From Pseudomonadota bacterium (GTDB taxonomy: Bacteria > Pseudomonadota > Alphaproteobacteria > Caulobacterales > Caulobacteraceae), in assembly GCA_023424215.1 (NCBI GenBank), contig JAFAEC010000117.1, forward strand, positions 1 to 31,098: a DNA stretch of 31,098 nt, in the 5' to 3' direction. A program made the position numbers and the translations under genes. The notes below the pieces were generated by a model, which saw only the letters and a list, made by a program, of their open reading frames with translations, was not told the DNA's origin and did no database searches. Of this stretch, positions 23,376-30,999 are shown in pieces. Every line of letters begins with the position of its first letter. Positions within the stretch are counted from its first letter, which is position 1.

Positions 23376-24206
23376 TCAGCTGCGGAACAGCGACAGGACC
23401 AGCTGCGGCGTCTGGTTGGCGATGCCCAGCGCCTGAACCCCCAGCTGCTGCTTCGTCTGCAGGGCCTGGAGCTTGGCGCTTTCCTTCGCCAGATCGGCGT
23501 CCACCAGATTGCCCACTCCCGCCTCCAGCGCGTCCGACAGCTTGCCGACGAACGTGATGTGGGTCGAGAGCGCCTTCGACTTGGTTCCGAGACGCGCGAG
23601 CGCGCCCGAAACCGTGTCGATGGAGGCCGTGACGTCCGCCAGGGCGGCCGTCGCGTCCGACAGGGTGGCGATCGTCTGTGTCGCCGCGACCGAGACGTTG
23701 GTGCTGCCCAGAGCCATGACCTCGGCGCCGACGGTGAGCGTCGACGTGCCCGCCGCGTTGGCCAGGGCCTGGAAACCCGTCGCGCCGGTCTCAAGCAGGT
23801 TGACCCCGTTGAACTCGGCGTTGGAGGTGACCGAGGCGATCTGGTCGCGGAGAGCGACGAAATCCTCGTTCAGGGCGGCTCGCGCCGCGGTCTTGAGCGA
23901 CTCGTCCGTCGCCGCCAGAGCTTTCTCCTTCATCTGCAGCAAGAGGTCGGAGACCGTCTCGCCCGCCGCCAGCGCCACGTCGACCGCGGCGACGCCACGA
24001 TCGAGCGACTGTTTCACCGCGCTCAAAGCCCCGATCTCGGCACGTTGGCCCTGGGCGATAGCCCAGATGGCCCCGTTGTCCTTGGCGTTGGCTACAGACT
24101 TGCCGGTGTTGATCCGGCTCTGCGTCGTCGCCAGCTGGGCGTTGGTCGCGTTGAGGTTCTGGAGCGCGATCATCGCGCCCACGTTGGTGTTGACCGACAT
24201 GACCAT
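23376..24206 (-). CDS. Flagellin
   Basis: The 276-residue product has the conserved flagellin ends: SVNTNVGAMIALQNLNATNA at the N-terminus, TQSRINTGKSVANAKDNGA, and a C-terminal helical segment ending LGIANQTPQLVLSLFRS. The middle is short and variable, as in Caulobacter FljK-type flagellins of about 273 residues. ATG 24206 is chosen because AAGGAA lies six to seven bases upstream; a second ATG two codons later is possible. A sigma-54-like promoter lies 78-92 bases upstream. It follows flaF and flbT on the same strand and probably has its own promoter. It is the only flagellin gene in the window. Confidence 0.95.
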   Translation of the reverse strand: MVMSVNTNVGAMIALQNLNATNAQLATTQSRINTGKSVANAKDNGAIWAIAQGQRAEIGALSAVKQSLDRGVAAVDVALAAGETVSDLLLQMKEKALAATDESLKTAARAALNEDFVALRDQIASVTSNAEFNGVNLLETGATGFQALANAAGTSTLTVGAEVMALGSTNVSVAATQTIATLSDATAALADVTASIDTVSGALARLGTKSKALSTHITFVGKLSDALEAGVGNLVDADLAKESAKLQALQTKQQLGVQALGIANQTPQLVLSLFRS

Positions 24207-24231
24207 CGGCTGTTCCTTCCATTCTGGTCGG

Positions 24232-24240
24232 GTGGTTAAC
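24232..24240 (-). promoter_or_regulatory. GTTAACCAC word in the flagellin leader, shared with the flbT upstream region
   Basis: GTTAACCAC reads on the minus strand here and again at 25230-25238. TTAACCA resembles one half of the CtrA box (TTAA-N7-TTAA), but a second half at the right spacing is missing. The identical 9-mer before two co-regulated flagellar genes may mark a shared regulator. Confidence 0.3.
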
Positions 24241-24272
24241 GGCCTTCTGGCCGTCGAACCGGTTCTGGTTCG
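24241..24272 (-). promoter_or_regulatory. Two small hairpins in the flagellin mRNA leader
   Basis: GGCC-TTCT-GGCC (24241-24252) and CGAACC-GGTTCT-GGTTCG (24255-24272) both form perfect stems in the predicted 5' leader. In Caulobacter, FlbT binds the 5' leader of flagellin mRNA to block its translation and promote decay, and flbT is a neighbour here, so these stems are candidate binding structures. Confidence 0.4.
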
Positions 24273-24283
24273 CGCACGTCGAC

Positions 24284-24298
24284 GCAAGAACCAGACCG
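24284..24298 (-). promoter_or_regulatory. Sigma-54-like -24/-12 promoter for flagellin
   Basis: On the minus strand the sequence CGGTCTGGTTCTTGC has GG and GC separated by exactly 10 bases, with a perfect TTGC at the -12 side and a weaker -24 side. Late flagellar genes of Caulobacter use sigma-54. The implied leader before the ATG at 24206 is about 65 bases. Confidence 0.5.
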
Positions 24299-24340
24299 CA
24301 CCCCGGAATGGCGGAAAACTTCAATTAATCAGATAGTTAG

Positions 24341-24358
24341 GCCTGCCGTAAGGCGGGC
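24341..24358 (-). terminator. Hairpin downstream of flaF
   Basis: GCCTGCC and GGCGGGC pair over 7 bp (one G-T) around GTAA, about 50 bases past the flaF stop. On the minus strand it is followed by a moderately AT-rich stretch (CTAACTATCTGATTAATTG), so it may end the flbT-flaF transcript before the flagellin promoter. Confidence 0.4.
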
Positions 24359-24408
24359 TGGCAGGGCAGGATTGGCCCAGCCGGTCATATCTGCCCGGTA
24401 GTCGGCGC

Positions 24409-24780
24409 TCAGGCCGCCTGCGCCGGGGCGCCGGGGCCGGCGAGGCCCTGCATGATCATGCGGTTGATGTCGATGAGAGGCTCGAAATCCTCCTCGCCGC
24501 GCATCACCGCCGACGAGTGGCGCCCCACGAAAAGGCTGATCGAGATGATCCGGGCCCGCAGGGCCTGGTCCATGCCGTTGTCGGGGCTGGCGCAGTCGGT
24601 GGCCAGCGCCGACCATAGCCGGCGATTCCAGTCGAGCGCGTCGATGCGGGTGGCGATGTCCGAAGCATCCACCGTGGCCGCGTGCATCAGCGCCCGAGTC
24701 ACCTGCCCGAACAGCCGATACTCCATTTCCCGGGGGTTCTCAGCCCGGGTGGCCGCCGCCTTGTACGCCTGAAGCGACAT
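24409..24780 (-). CDS. flaF: Flagellar biosynthesis regulator FlaF
   Basis: The 123-residue helical product matches FlaF along its length: LQAYKAAATRAENPREMEYR and LFGQVTRALM at the start, ALDWNRRLWSALATDC in the middle and ISISLFVGRHS later. In Caulobacter, FlaF is needed for flagellin synthesis and secretion and acts opposite to FlbT. Its start lies 41 bases inside the 3' end of flbT, so the two are translationally coupled. Confidence 0.93.
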   Translation of the reverse strand: MSLQAYKAAATRAENPREMEYRLFGQVTRALMHAATVDASDIATRIDALDWNRRLWSALATDCASPDNGMDQALRARIISISLFVGRHSSAVMRGEEDFEPLIDINRMIMQGLAGPGAPAQAA

Positions 24781-25162
24781 TCGCCAGACCTTCCTCGTAA
24801 TCCACTATCTTTCGGGCCGCCATCAGGGCCTTGTAGTACTCGCGGCCCATCACGAACCGGGAGGCGGCGACGCAGTCCGCCAGCACGGCGGGATTGCGCG
24901 TCGCGCCCATGAATTCGGTCAGCCGCAGGGCGAATTCGTCGTAGAGCTTCGGCGCCGCGGCCTCGTCCAGGTACATCATCATGACCGGGAAATAGATCCG
25001 CCTCGCCGGCGTGTTGGCGTCTTCCGGCTGAAGGATGTCCTTCTCGCGCAGGACGCTGGCCTTGTTCTGCAGAATCAGAACGCCCCGGCGGTCGCCGTTC
25101 TGGACGACGGCGCCGTTCAGCACGAATTTTTCGCCCGGCTTGAGCGACAGCTTCAGCGGCAT
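24740..25162 (-). CDS. flbT: Flagellin mRNA regulator FlbT
   Basis: The 140-residue product matches FlbT: PLKLSLKPGEKFVLNGAVVQ, then NKASVLREKDILQPEDANTP and a central RIYFPVMMMYLD. FlbT represses flagellin translation by binding its mRNA leader until the hook and basal body are complete. It is the first gene of the flbT-flaF unit and is divergent from the FlmG-like gene across a 129-base spacer that holds palindromes GTTTAAAC and GGTTAACC. Confidence 0.93.
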   Translation of the reverse strand: MPLKLSLKPGEKFVLNGAVVQNGDRRGVLILQNKASVLREKDILQPEDANTPARRIYFPVMMMYLDEAAAPKLYDEFALRLTEFMGATRNPAVLADCVAASRFVMGREYYKALMAARKIVDYEEGLANVASGVQGGGHPG

Positions 25163-25217
25163 CTCGGCGGGTTCCCCTCGAGCCCGGCGGAACGTTAGGA
25201 AGCCGGGAACGAACGCA

Positions 25218-25239
25218 GTTTAAACAGACGTGGTTAACC
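25218..25239. promoter_or_regulatory. AT-rich palindromes between flbT and the FlmG-like gene
   Basis: GTTTAAAC (25218-25225) and GGTTAACC (25232-25239) are perfect 8-bp palindromes in the divergent spacer. Both contain TTAA, the core of CtrA half-sites, but TTAA units are 10 bases apart instead of 7. Control of both divergent genes from here is plausible and untested. Confidence 0.35.
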
Positions 25240-25278
25240 GTCTCTTGTGACCCGGGACGCGAGGCTTGTTCGCCCGCC

Positions 25279-25285
25279 GGAGGAA
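25279..25285 (+). promoter_or_regulatory. Shine-Dalgarno fixing the ATG start at 25292
   Basis: GGAGGAA sits six bases before ATG 25292. It favours this start over the in-frame GTG at 25247, which would add 15 residues. Confidence 0.65.
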
Positions 25286-25291
25286 CCGTCG

Positions 25292-27088
25292 ATGTCAGCT
25301 GCCGAGATCGCGCCCGAACAGATCCATGCCCCCGCTCCGGCTGCGCAGGGCGCTGCCGGCGACGCCGCCTCCCCGGACGCGCTGCGCCGCCTGAACCGCC
25401 AGCTGGCCGGGCCGAAGGCGGCCAAGGTCCAGCGCAAGGTCGTGGAGAAGCTGAAGGCGGCGCTCGCGGCGGTGCGGACGGGAGACTTCGACCTCGGCGG
25501 GCGACGGGCGATCGACGCGCTGCAGATGGACGAGACGAGCGGGGTGGCGTGGCATGTGCTCGCCATCTGTCGCGAGAAGTCGGGGGCGTTCGGCCAGGCG
25601 CTTCAGGCTTACGAGGCGGCGCTGAAACTTCTGCCCAACGAGACCGACGTCGCCCAGGATCTGGGTCGCCTGGCCCAGCAGCTGGGCTATCTGGAAATCG
25701 CCGAGAAGCTGCTGCTGAAGTACCTGGCGGCGCATCCGGGGCACGTGGAGGCGACGAACAACCTCGCCTGTGTCCAGCGCGATCAGAAGCGCTACGGCGA
25801 CGCCATCGAGACCCTCAAGGCTCTGCTGGCGGTCGAGCCGGAATCACCCGTGCTGTGGAACACCCTGGGCACGGTGCTGAGCGACCAGGGCGACATGGTA
25901 ACGGCGTTGACCTTCTTCGAGGAAGCGCTGCGGCTGAACCCCGGCTTCGCCAAGGCTCGCTACAACCGGGCCAACGCCCGCCAGCCCATGGGCGACGCGG
26001 CGGGCGCCCTGGAGGACCTCGAAGCGGCGCTGCCGGGAGCTGAGAGCCCCTACGAGAAGGCCATGATGAACATGGCTCGCGCGCTGCTCCTGATGGCGCT
26101 GGGGCGGATTCCGGAAGGCTTCGACGCCTACGAGGTGCGTCTCGACCGCAACCTTCCGGATGCGATGCGGGCGGTGGTCGACGCGCCGCGGTGGGACCCC
26201 GCCGCCGAGGATATTCGCGGCAAGCGCCTGCTGATCATGGGCGAACAGGGCATCGCCGACGAGATGGTGTTCGGGACCTGCATTGGCGACGCCGTCGAGG
26301 CGGTCGGTCCCGACGGCAAGGTCTTCCTCGCCGTGGAGCCGCGCCTGGTCAGCCTGTTCCAGCGGGCCTTTCCCGAGGTCGAGGTGGGGGCGCACCGGTC
26401 GGTCAAGCTGGAAGGCCGGATCACCCGCTACGTGCCGTTCGTCGAGGCGCTGGACGGCGGGGTGGATCGGTGGACGCCGATGGCTTCGCTACTGGCCGTG
26501 TTCCGGCCGACGCCGGACCGGTTCCCGGAGCGACGCGGCTATCTGCCGGCCGATCCCGAGCGGGTGGCGCGCTGGAAGGCCGAGCTCGAGCAGCTCGGGC
26601 CGGGCTTCAAGGTCGGTCTTCACTGGAAGAGCCTGGTGCTGAACGGCTCCCGCGCGCGCTACTTCTCCGATTTCGAGCGCTGGAAGCCGGTGCTGACCAC
26701 GCCGGGGACGGTGATGGTCAACCTGCAGTGCGGCGACGTGTCGGAAGATCTCGCCGCGGCCGAGGCGGCCGGAGTGCGGATCTGGACGCCGCCGATCAAC
26801 CTCAAGGACGATCTGGAGGATGTGGCGGCCCTGTCGGTGGCGCTCGACCTGGTGATCGGGCCGGGCATCGCGGGGACCAACCTGGCGGCGGCGGTCGGCG
26901 CCAACGCCTGGATGATCACTGCCCCCGACGACTGGCACTTCCTCGGGACCGACCGGTATCCCTTCTATCCCCACCTGCGGTTCTTCCGCCGCGAAGCCTT
27001 CGACGAGTGGGAGACAACGATCGGCCGGATGCGGGCCGCACTCGAGGAGCTGGTCGCCGCCTCGGGAGGCGGGCGGAACGCCGCCTGA
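25292..27088 (+). CDS. TPR plus glycosyltransferase-like protein, probable flagellin glycosyltransferase (FlmG-like)
   Basis: The 598-residue product has about five or six tetratricopeptide repeats at residues 45-270 (for example WHVLAICREKSGAFGQALQA, LWNTLGTVLSDQGDMVTALT). A C-terminal GT-B-like domain follows from about 300, with RLLIMGEQGIADEMVFG, VGLHWKSLVLNGSRARY and LVIGPGIAGTNLAAAVGANA, the donor-side pattern of GT9/GT41-related domains. The length and architecture match FlmG of Caulobacter and Brevundimonas, a soluble enzyme whose TPRs bind flagellin and whose C-terminal domain glycosylates it. Genes of this type beside flbT have also been called flbA, so the name is left open. The neighbouring flbT, flaF and flagellin genes support a role in flagellin modification. 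Confidence 0.8.
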   Translation: MSAAEIAPEQIHAPAPAAQGAAGDAASPDALRRLNRQLAGPKAAKVQRKVVEKLKAALAAVRTGDFDLGGRRAIDALQMDETSGVAWHVLAICREKSGAFGQALQAYEAALKLLPNETDVAQDLGRLAQQLGYLEIAEKLLLKYLAAHPGHVEATNNLACVQRDQKRYGDAIETLKALLAVEPESPVLWNTLGTVLSDQGDMVTALTFFEEALRLNPGFAKARYNRANARQPMGDAAGALEDLEAALPGAESPYEKAMMNMARALLLMALGRIPEGFDAYEVRLDRNLPDAMRAVVDAPRWDPAAEDIRGKRLLIMGEQGIADEMVFGTCIGDAVEAVGPDGKVFLAVEPRLVSLFQRAFPEVEVGAHRSVKLEGRITRYVPFVEALDGGVDRWTPMASLLAVFRPTPDRFPERRGYLPADPERVARWKAELEQLGPGFKVGLHWKSLVLNGSRARYFSDFERWKPVLTTPGTVMVNLQCGDVSEDLAAAEAAGVRIWTPPINLKDDLEDVAALSVALDLVIGPGIAGTNLAAAVGANAWMITAPDDWHFLGTDRYPFYPHLRFFRREAFDEWETTIGRMRAALEELVAASGGGRNAA

Positions 27089-27121
27089 CCGGGAGGCGTT
27101 GATCGGGCGAAGGAGTTCGCC

Positions 27122-27595
27122 ATGCCCGAGATCGACGACAACGGCCCCGACGACCAGGATTTCTCCGAGGTCTTCGACGAGGACAATTTCGACGAAGCCG
27201 ACGGCGGCGCGCCGACCAACGAGTTCAAGACCTTCGAGGAGCTGCCGGAGGTGCTGGACGTCACGCGGGCGGAAGGCGACGCCGAGGAGGAGACCGAAGA
27301 GGACCTCGAGGCCGACGCCGATCTGGACATCGACGACGAGCTGACGGCCACCGGCGTCGAGCCGGAAGCCGACCCCCTGTACGGCGTCGACAGCCCGCGC
27401 GTGACGGAGATCGACGCGGGCGGCGGGGAGCTGCGCACCCACGACGAGATTGAGCTGGTCTACACCGGCCTGATGGAGGACGTGCGGGGAGCGCAGGCGA
27501 GCGCCGCGCACTGGGAGGCGAAACGCCTGTCCGACGACGACATCGCCGACCTGGGCTACGGCCCGGATGGCGACGAAGACCATCCCTCCAGCTGA
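27122..27595 (+). CDS. Very acidic hypothetical protein
   Basis: The 157-residue product is extremely rich in Asp and Glu, with a low-complexity acidic first 75 residues and a slightly more ordered C-terminal half (TEIDAGGGELRTHDEIELVY). It has no signal peptide or membrane segment, so it is probably cytosolic and largely disordered. AAGGAG precedes the ATG. It starts 33 bases after the FlmG-like gene and 10 bases before the next small gene, so it may be part of that transcript. No family is recognised. Confidence 0.75.
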   Translation: MPEIDDNGPDDQDFSEVFDEDNFDEADGGAPTNEFKTFEELPEVLDVTRAEGDAEEETEEDLEADADLDIDDELTATGVEPEADPLYGVDSPRVTEIDAGGGELRTHDEIELVYTGLMEDVRGAQASAAHWEAKRLSDDDIADLGYGPDGDEDHPSS

Positions 27596-27605
27596 AGGAG
27601 CGATC

Positions 27606-27821
27606 ATGACCAAACTGCCCCACGGCCATAACCCGGATCACCAGCAGGCGCCCGCCGACGACGTGCCCTACGCCCGCAAGGCCGAGCCCGAGACCGGCAA
27701 GCCGGACCAGCTCTGCGAGGAGGATCGCAAGGCCGAAAACCGTCAGGAGGCCCTGGTCGACGAGGGCGTCGAGGAGACCTTCCCGGCCAGCGATCCGGTG
27801 GCGGCGAAGCGGATCACCTGA
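27606..27821 (+). CDS. Small conserved protein with EETFPASDP motif
   Basis: The 71-residue hydrophilic product ends in LVDEGVEETFPASDPVAAKR. The EETFPASDP core recurs at the C-terminus of many small alphaproteobacterial proteins of unknown function. ATG 27606 is chosen because AAGGAG lies six bases upstream, directly after the preceding stop; the longer frame from 27567 lies inside the acidic gene. A perfect 8-bp hairpin begins at its stop codon. Confidence 0.78.
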   Translation: MTKLPHGHNPDHQQAPADDVPYARKAEPETGKPDQLCEEDRKAENRQEALVDEGVEETFPASDPVAAKRIT

Positions 27822-27840
27822 CGGCCCGCCCGGGGCCGTC
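27820..27840 (+). terminator. Hairpin at the end of the FlmG-like/small-gene transcript
   Basis: GACGGCCC and GGGCCGTC pair perfectly (8 bp) around GCCCG and begin within the stop codon of the small gene. No T-run follows. Position and stability suggest a transcript end or 3' stabiliser. Confidence 0.5.
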
Positions 27841-27849
27841 GGAGGGCGA

Positions 27850-27888
27850 CAAGGCAGCATCTGGAGAAATTCGCCAGAAGCTGTCTTG
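27850..27888. repeat. 39-bp imperfect inverted repeat (strong hairpin)
   Basis: The arms CAAGGCAGCATCTGG and CCAGAAGCTGTCTTG pair at 13 of 15 positions plus one G-T, around the loop AGAAATTCG, whose GAA/TTC can pair further. The single mismatch is A-A. The stem runs directly into the palindrome at 27888. Confidence 0.65.
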
Positions 27889-27906
27889 TGGAGACAATGT
27901 CTCCAC
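27888..27906. promoter_or_regulatory. Perfect 19-bp palindrome
   Basis: GTGGAGACAATGTCTCCAC has 9-bp arms around a single central A. Such near-continuous symmetry is typical of a protein-binding operator more than of an RNA hairpin, since a 1-base loop cannot form. No nearby start codon explains what it would control. Confidence 0.6.
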
Positions 27907-28129
27907 GCCGCCGCGAGCGGGGCGCGCTGACCCAAGGCTCCGGCAAGGGAGCCGCCTGCCGTATTGACGCTGTCAAAGACCGGTTTCCCGAGGAACTGTG
28001 CAGTCTCGCACGGGCTTGCGTCAGAAACGGACGCAGGTCTCCGGCCAGCCGCCCGGACGAGGGGGCGGAATGACGCGACTTGTCTCGCAAATGGTCGAGA
28101 GGGAAGGTCTCCGGAGTCTCGCTTTCCGG

Positions 28130-29539
28130 TCAGGCCTTCAGCCGCCAGGTCGCTCCCTGCGGGCCATCCATCACCACGACGTTCAGCGCGTTCAGCCGGT
28201 CGCGGATGCGGTCGGCGGCCGGCCAGTCCTTCGCCGCGCGGGCGGCGGCGCGCTGTTCGAGCAGGCCTTCAACCTCGGTCCTCAGGTCGTCGGACACGTC
28301 GCCCTCCAGCCAGCCGGCCGGATCGCTCTGCAGCACCCCGAGAAGGGCGGCCGAGGCGACCAGTTGCCCCTTCGCCCGGGCGACGGCGGCCGTGTCGCCC
28401 GCAGTCATCCCCCGCTCGATCTCGCTGGACAGGCCGAACAGCACCGCCATGGCGCCCGGCGTGTTCAGGTCGTCCTCGATGGCCTTCATGAACTCGGCGG
28501 GCGGCTCGTCCGCCGTGGTCTCGACCGCGGCGGCGCGATGCAGGGCGCCATACAGCCGGTCCAGCGACTTGCGGCTCTGCTCGAGCAGCGACTGGTTCCA
28601 GTCGAGCGGCTGGCGGTAGTGCGCCGACAGCAGCGCCCAGCGCACCACCTCGCCCGGCATGGTCTGGACGAGGTCGTGGAGCAGCAGGACGTTGCCGATC
28701 GACTTGGACATCTTCTCGGCGTCGACGGTCAGGAAGCCGTTGTGCATCCAGTAGCGGCTGTATTCCGCATGGGCCTCGGCCCCGTGAGCGTGGCCGTGGG
28801 CGCAGACGCCTTGGGCGATCTCGTTCTCGTGGTGCGGAAACACCAGGTCGATGCCGCCGCCATGGATGTCGATGGGCAGGCCGAGATTGGCCTCGATCAT
28901 GGCCGAGCATTCGATGTGCCAGCCGGGGCGGCCCTCGCCCCACGGCGACGCCCACGACGGCTCCCCCTCCTTCGACGGCTTCCACAGCACGAAGTCGTGC
29001 GGGTTCTTCTTGTAGGGCGCGACCTCGACCCGGGCGCCGGCGATCATGTCGTCCAGATTGCGGCCGGACAGGCGGCCGTAGGATTCGTAGGCCGAGACGT
29101 CGAACAGCACGTGGCCTTCGGCGGCGTAGGCGCAGCCGTTGTCGATGATGGCGCCGATCTGGGCGACGATGGCGTCCATGTGGTCGGTGACGTGGGGCGC
29201 GATGTCGGGCGGCGAGACGTTCAGCCGGCCCATGTCCTCGAGATAGGCCGCCTCGTAACGGGCGGTGACTTCGCCGATCGGCACGCCTTCCTTCGCCGCC
29301 TTCGCGTTGATCTTGTCGTCCACGTCGGTGACGTTGCGGGCGTAGGTCACCTTGTCGGCCCCGTAGGTCCGGCGCAGCAGGCGGACCAGCACGTCGAACA
29401 CCACGGGGGGACGCGCGTTGCCGATATGGGCGTAGTCGTAGACAGTCGGCCCGCAGACATAGAGCGTCACGCGGCCCGGATCGCGCGGCTCGAAGACGCG
29501 CTTCTCGCGCTGCAGGGTGTCGTAGATCGTCAGCGGCAT
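28130..29539 (-). CDS. cysS: Cysteinyl-tRNA synthetase
   Basis: The 469-residue product is a complete class I synthetase that charges tRNA-Cys. HIGN lies at 38-41 and KMSKS at 276-280. The zinc site is formed by Cys29, Cys211, His236 and Glu240 (PHHENE), which ensures cysteine recognition. The C-terminal helical anticodon region ends WPAADRIRDRLNALNV plus a short tail. It is divergent from folE across 146 bases and appears monocistronic. Confidence 0.97.
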   Translation of the reverse strand: MPLTIYDTLQREKRVFEPRDPGRVTLYVCGPTVYDYAHIGNARPPVVFDVLVRLLRRTYGADKVTYARNVTDVDDKINAKAAKEGVPIGEVTARYEAAYLEDMGRLNVSPPDIAPHVTDHMDAIVAQIGAIIDNGCAYAAEGHVLFDVSAYESYGRLSGRNLDDMIAGARVEVAPYKKNPHDFVLWKPSKEGEPSWASPWGEGRPGWHIECSAMIEANLGLPIDIHGGGIDLVFPHHENEIAQGVCAHGHAHGAEAHAEYSRYWMHNGFLTVDAEKMSKSIGNVLLLHDLVQTMPGEVVRWALLSAHYRQPLDWNQSLLEQSRKSLDRLYGALHRAAAVETTADEPPAEFMKAIEDDLNTPGAMAVLFGLSSEIERGMTAGDTAAVARAKGQLVASAALLGVLQSDPAGWLEGDVSDDLRTEVEGLLEQRAAARAAKDWPAADRIRDRLNALNVVVMDGPQGATWRLKA

Positions 29540-29563
29540 CGGGCTGCGGGGCCTTGAGTTTTC

Positions 29564-29593
29564 TTGCGATACGGGCGGGATCGCCCATATAGC
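29564..29593 (+). promoter_or_regulatory. Possible sigma-70-type promoter with internal dyad before folE
   Basis: TTGCGA (29564-29569) and TATAGC (29588-29593) are 18 bases apart in the cysS-folE spacer. The spacer holds the inverted repeat GGGCG-GGAT-CGCCC (29573-29586), a place where a repressor could act. The leader to the folE ATG would be about 85 bases. The match is modest. Confidence 0.3.
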
Positions 29594-29685
29594 CGCCTTG
29601 CCGCATACTCGACAGGGTTTCGGCCGAGAATAGAGGGAAAGCGGTGCGCCTGGTCGCGCGCCATTCCGCCGCCTGAGGATCGAGA

Positions 29686-30303
29686 ATGAGCGTCACCCCC
29701 GTCAAGCCCGTGCTGGTCGGCGACAACGACGAGATCAAGCGCCCCAGCCGCGAGCAGGCGCTGGAGGCCGTGCGGACCCTGCTCGCCTGGGCCGGGGACG
29801 ATCCGGATCGCGAAGGCCTGAAGGACACGCCGAAGCGGGTGGTCGACGCCTATGCCGAATGGTTCGACGGCTACGACGCCGACGCCGCGAAGGAGCTGAG
29901 CCGGACCTTCGAGGACGTGCAGGGCTACGACGACATGGTCCTGCTGCGCGACATCGAGGTGGAGAGCCACTGCGAGCACCACATGGCGCCGTTCCTGGGC
30001 AAGGCCTATGTGGCCTACATCCCGGACGAGAAGGTCGTCGGCATCAGCAAGCTGGCGCGGGTGGTCGAGATCTACGCGCGCCGCCTGCAGACCCAGGAAG
30101 TCCTGACCAACCAGATCGCCGAAGCCATCGAATCGAACCTGCAGCCGCGGGGCGTGGCCATCCTGATCGACGCCGAGCACCAGTGCATGACCACCCGCGG
30201 CGTGCACCATCGCCACGTTTCGACCATCACCACGCGCTTCACTGGCGTCTTCAAGTCCGACACGGCGCTCAAGGACCGCTTCCTGAAGCTGGCGAGAGGC
30301 TGA
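29686..30303 (+). CDS. folE: GTP cyclohydrolase I
   Basis: The 205-residue product is a type I enzyme that converts GTP to 7,8-dihydroneopterin triphosphate at the start of folate synthesis. Zinc ligands are Cys96 and His99 in SHCEHH and Cys167 in HQCMTTRGV. Other signatures are GISKLARVVEIYARRLQTQE and the C-terminal RGVHHRHVSTITTRFTGVF. Length is normal. GAGGA precedes the ATG. No other folate genes are nearby. Confidence 0.96.
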   Translation: MSVTPVKPVLVGDNDEIKRPSREQALEAVRTLLAWAGDDPDREGLKDTPKRVVDAYAEWFDGYDADAAKELSRTFEDVQGYDDMVLLRDIEVESHCEHHMAPFLGKAYVAYIPDEKVVGISKLARVVEIYARRLQTQEVLTNQIAEAIESNLQPRGVAILIDAEHQCMTTRGVHHRHVSTITTRFTGVFKSDTALKDRFLKLARG

Positions 30304-30343
30304 GGCTTCCCGCCCCGAGCGAATTCCGCCCTCCGGCGGCGCT

Positions 30344-30388
30344 CCGGAACCGCAACGTGGCCGAAGCCGCTTTACAAGGCGGTTCCGG
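30344..30388. repeat. Perfect 10-bp inverted repeat between folE and exbD
   Basis: CCGGAACCGC (30344-30353) and GCGGTTCCGG (30379-30388) are exact reverse complements around 25 bases. It could be the folE transcript end or an operator/leader element of the ExbD gene 74 bases further on. No T-run follows. Confidence 0.5.
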
Positions 30389-30461
30389 GACGCCAAGACA
30401 CGGACCGAAGCTTTCAGCGACGCTCGCCGCATGATGCGCGGGCCTGATGGAGATCTCGCGC

Positions 30462-30905
<444 letters not shown>

Positions 30906-30931
30906 GCGTCACGCCCGTTCGGAGACATCAA

Positions 30932-30966
30932 GGGCCGCGTCCGGAAGGACGTGGCCCTTTCTGTTT
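30932..30966 (+). terminator. Intrinsic terminator after exbD
   Basis: GGGCCGCGTCC and GGACGTGGCCC form an 11-bp stem (one G-T) around GGAA, followed by TTTCTGTTT. This is the best terminator in the window. It lies 26 bases past the exbD stop and between convergent genes. Confidence 0.9.
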
Positions 30967-30999
30967 GGCGACTTGCCTGCAGGCCGAGGTCGCGCCGAC

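Larger units (their letters stand above)
27822..28129. other. 308-bp non-coding region rich in hairpins
   Basis: No convincing gene lies here; the short frames lack a ribosome-binding site and family character. The stretch holds, in order, the terminator-like hairpin at 27820-27840, a 15-position stem at 27850-27888, a perfect 19-bp palindrome at 27888-27906, GGCTCC-GGCAAG-GGAGCC at 27936-27953 and CCGCCC-GGACGAGG-GGGCGG at 28049-28068. It lies between plus-strand small genes and the convergent cysS gene. It could hold a small RNA, a decayed repetitive element or both. Confidence 0.55.

Noticed and set aside
27888..28073. 61-codon plus-strand frame starting in the palindrome
   Set aside because: It has no ribosome-binding site, has Arg-rich random composition and crosses several hairpins.
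27998..29828. Two 519-codon frames overlapping cysS (one plus, one minus in another frame)
   Set aside because: cysS is complete and correct on the minus strand; both frames are Arg/Gly/Val-rich shadows with no family character.
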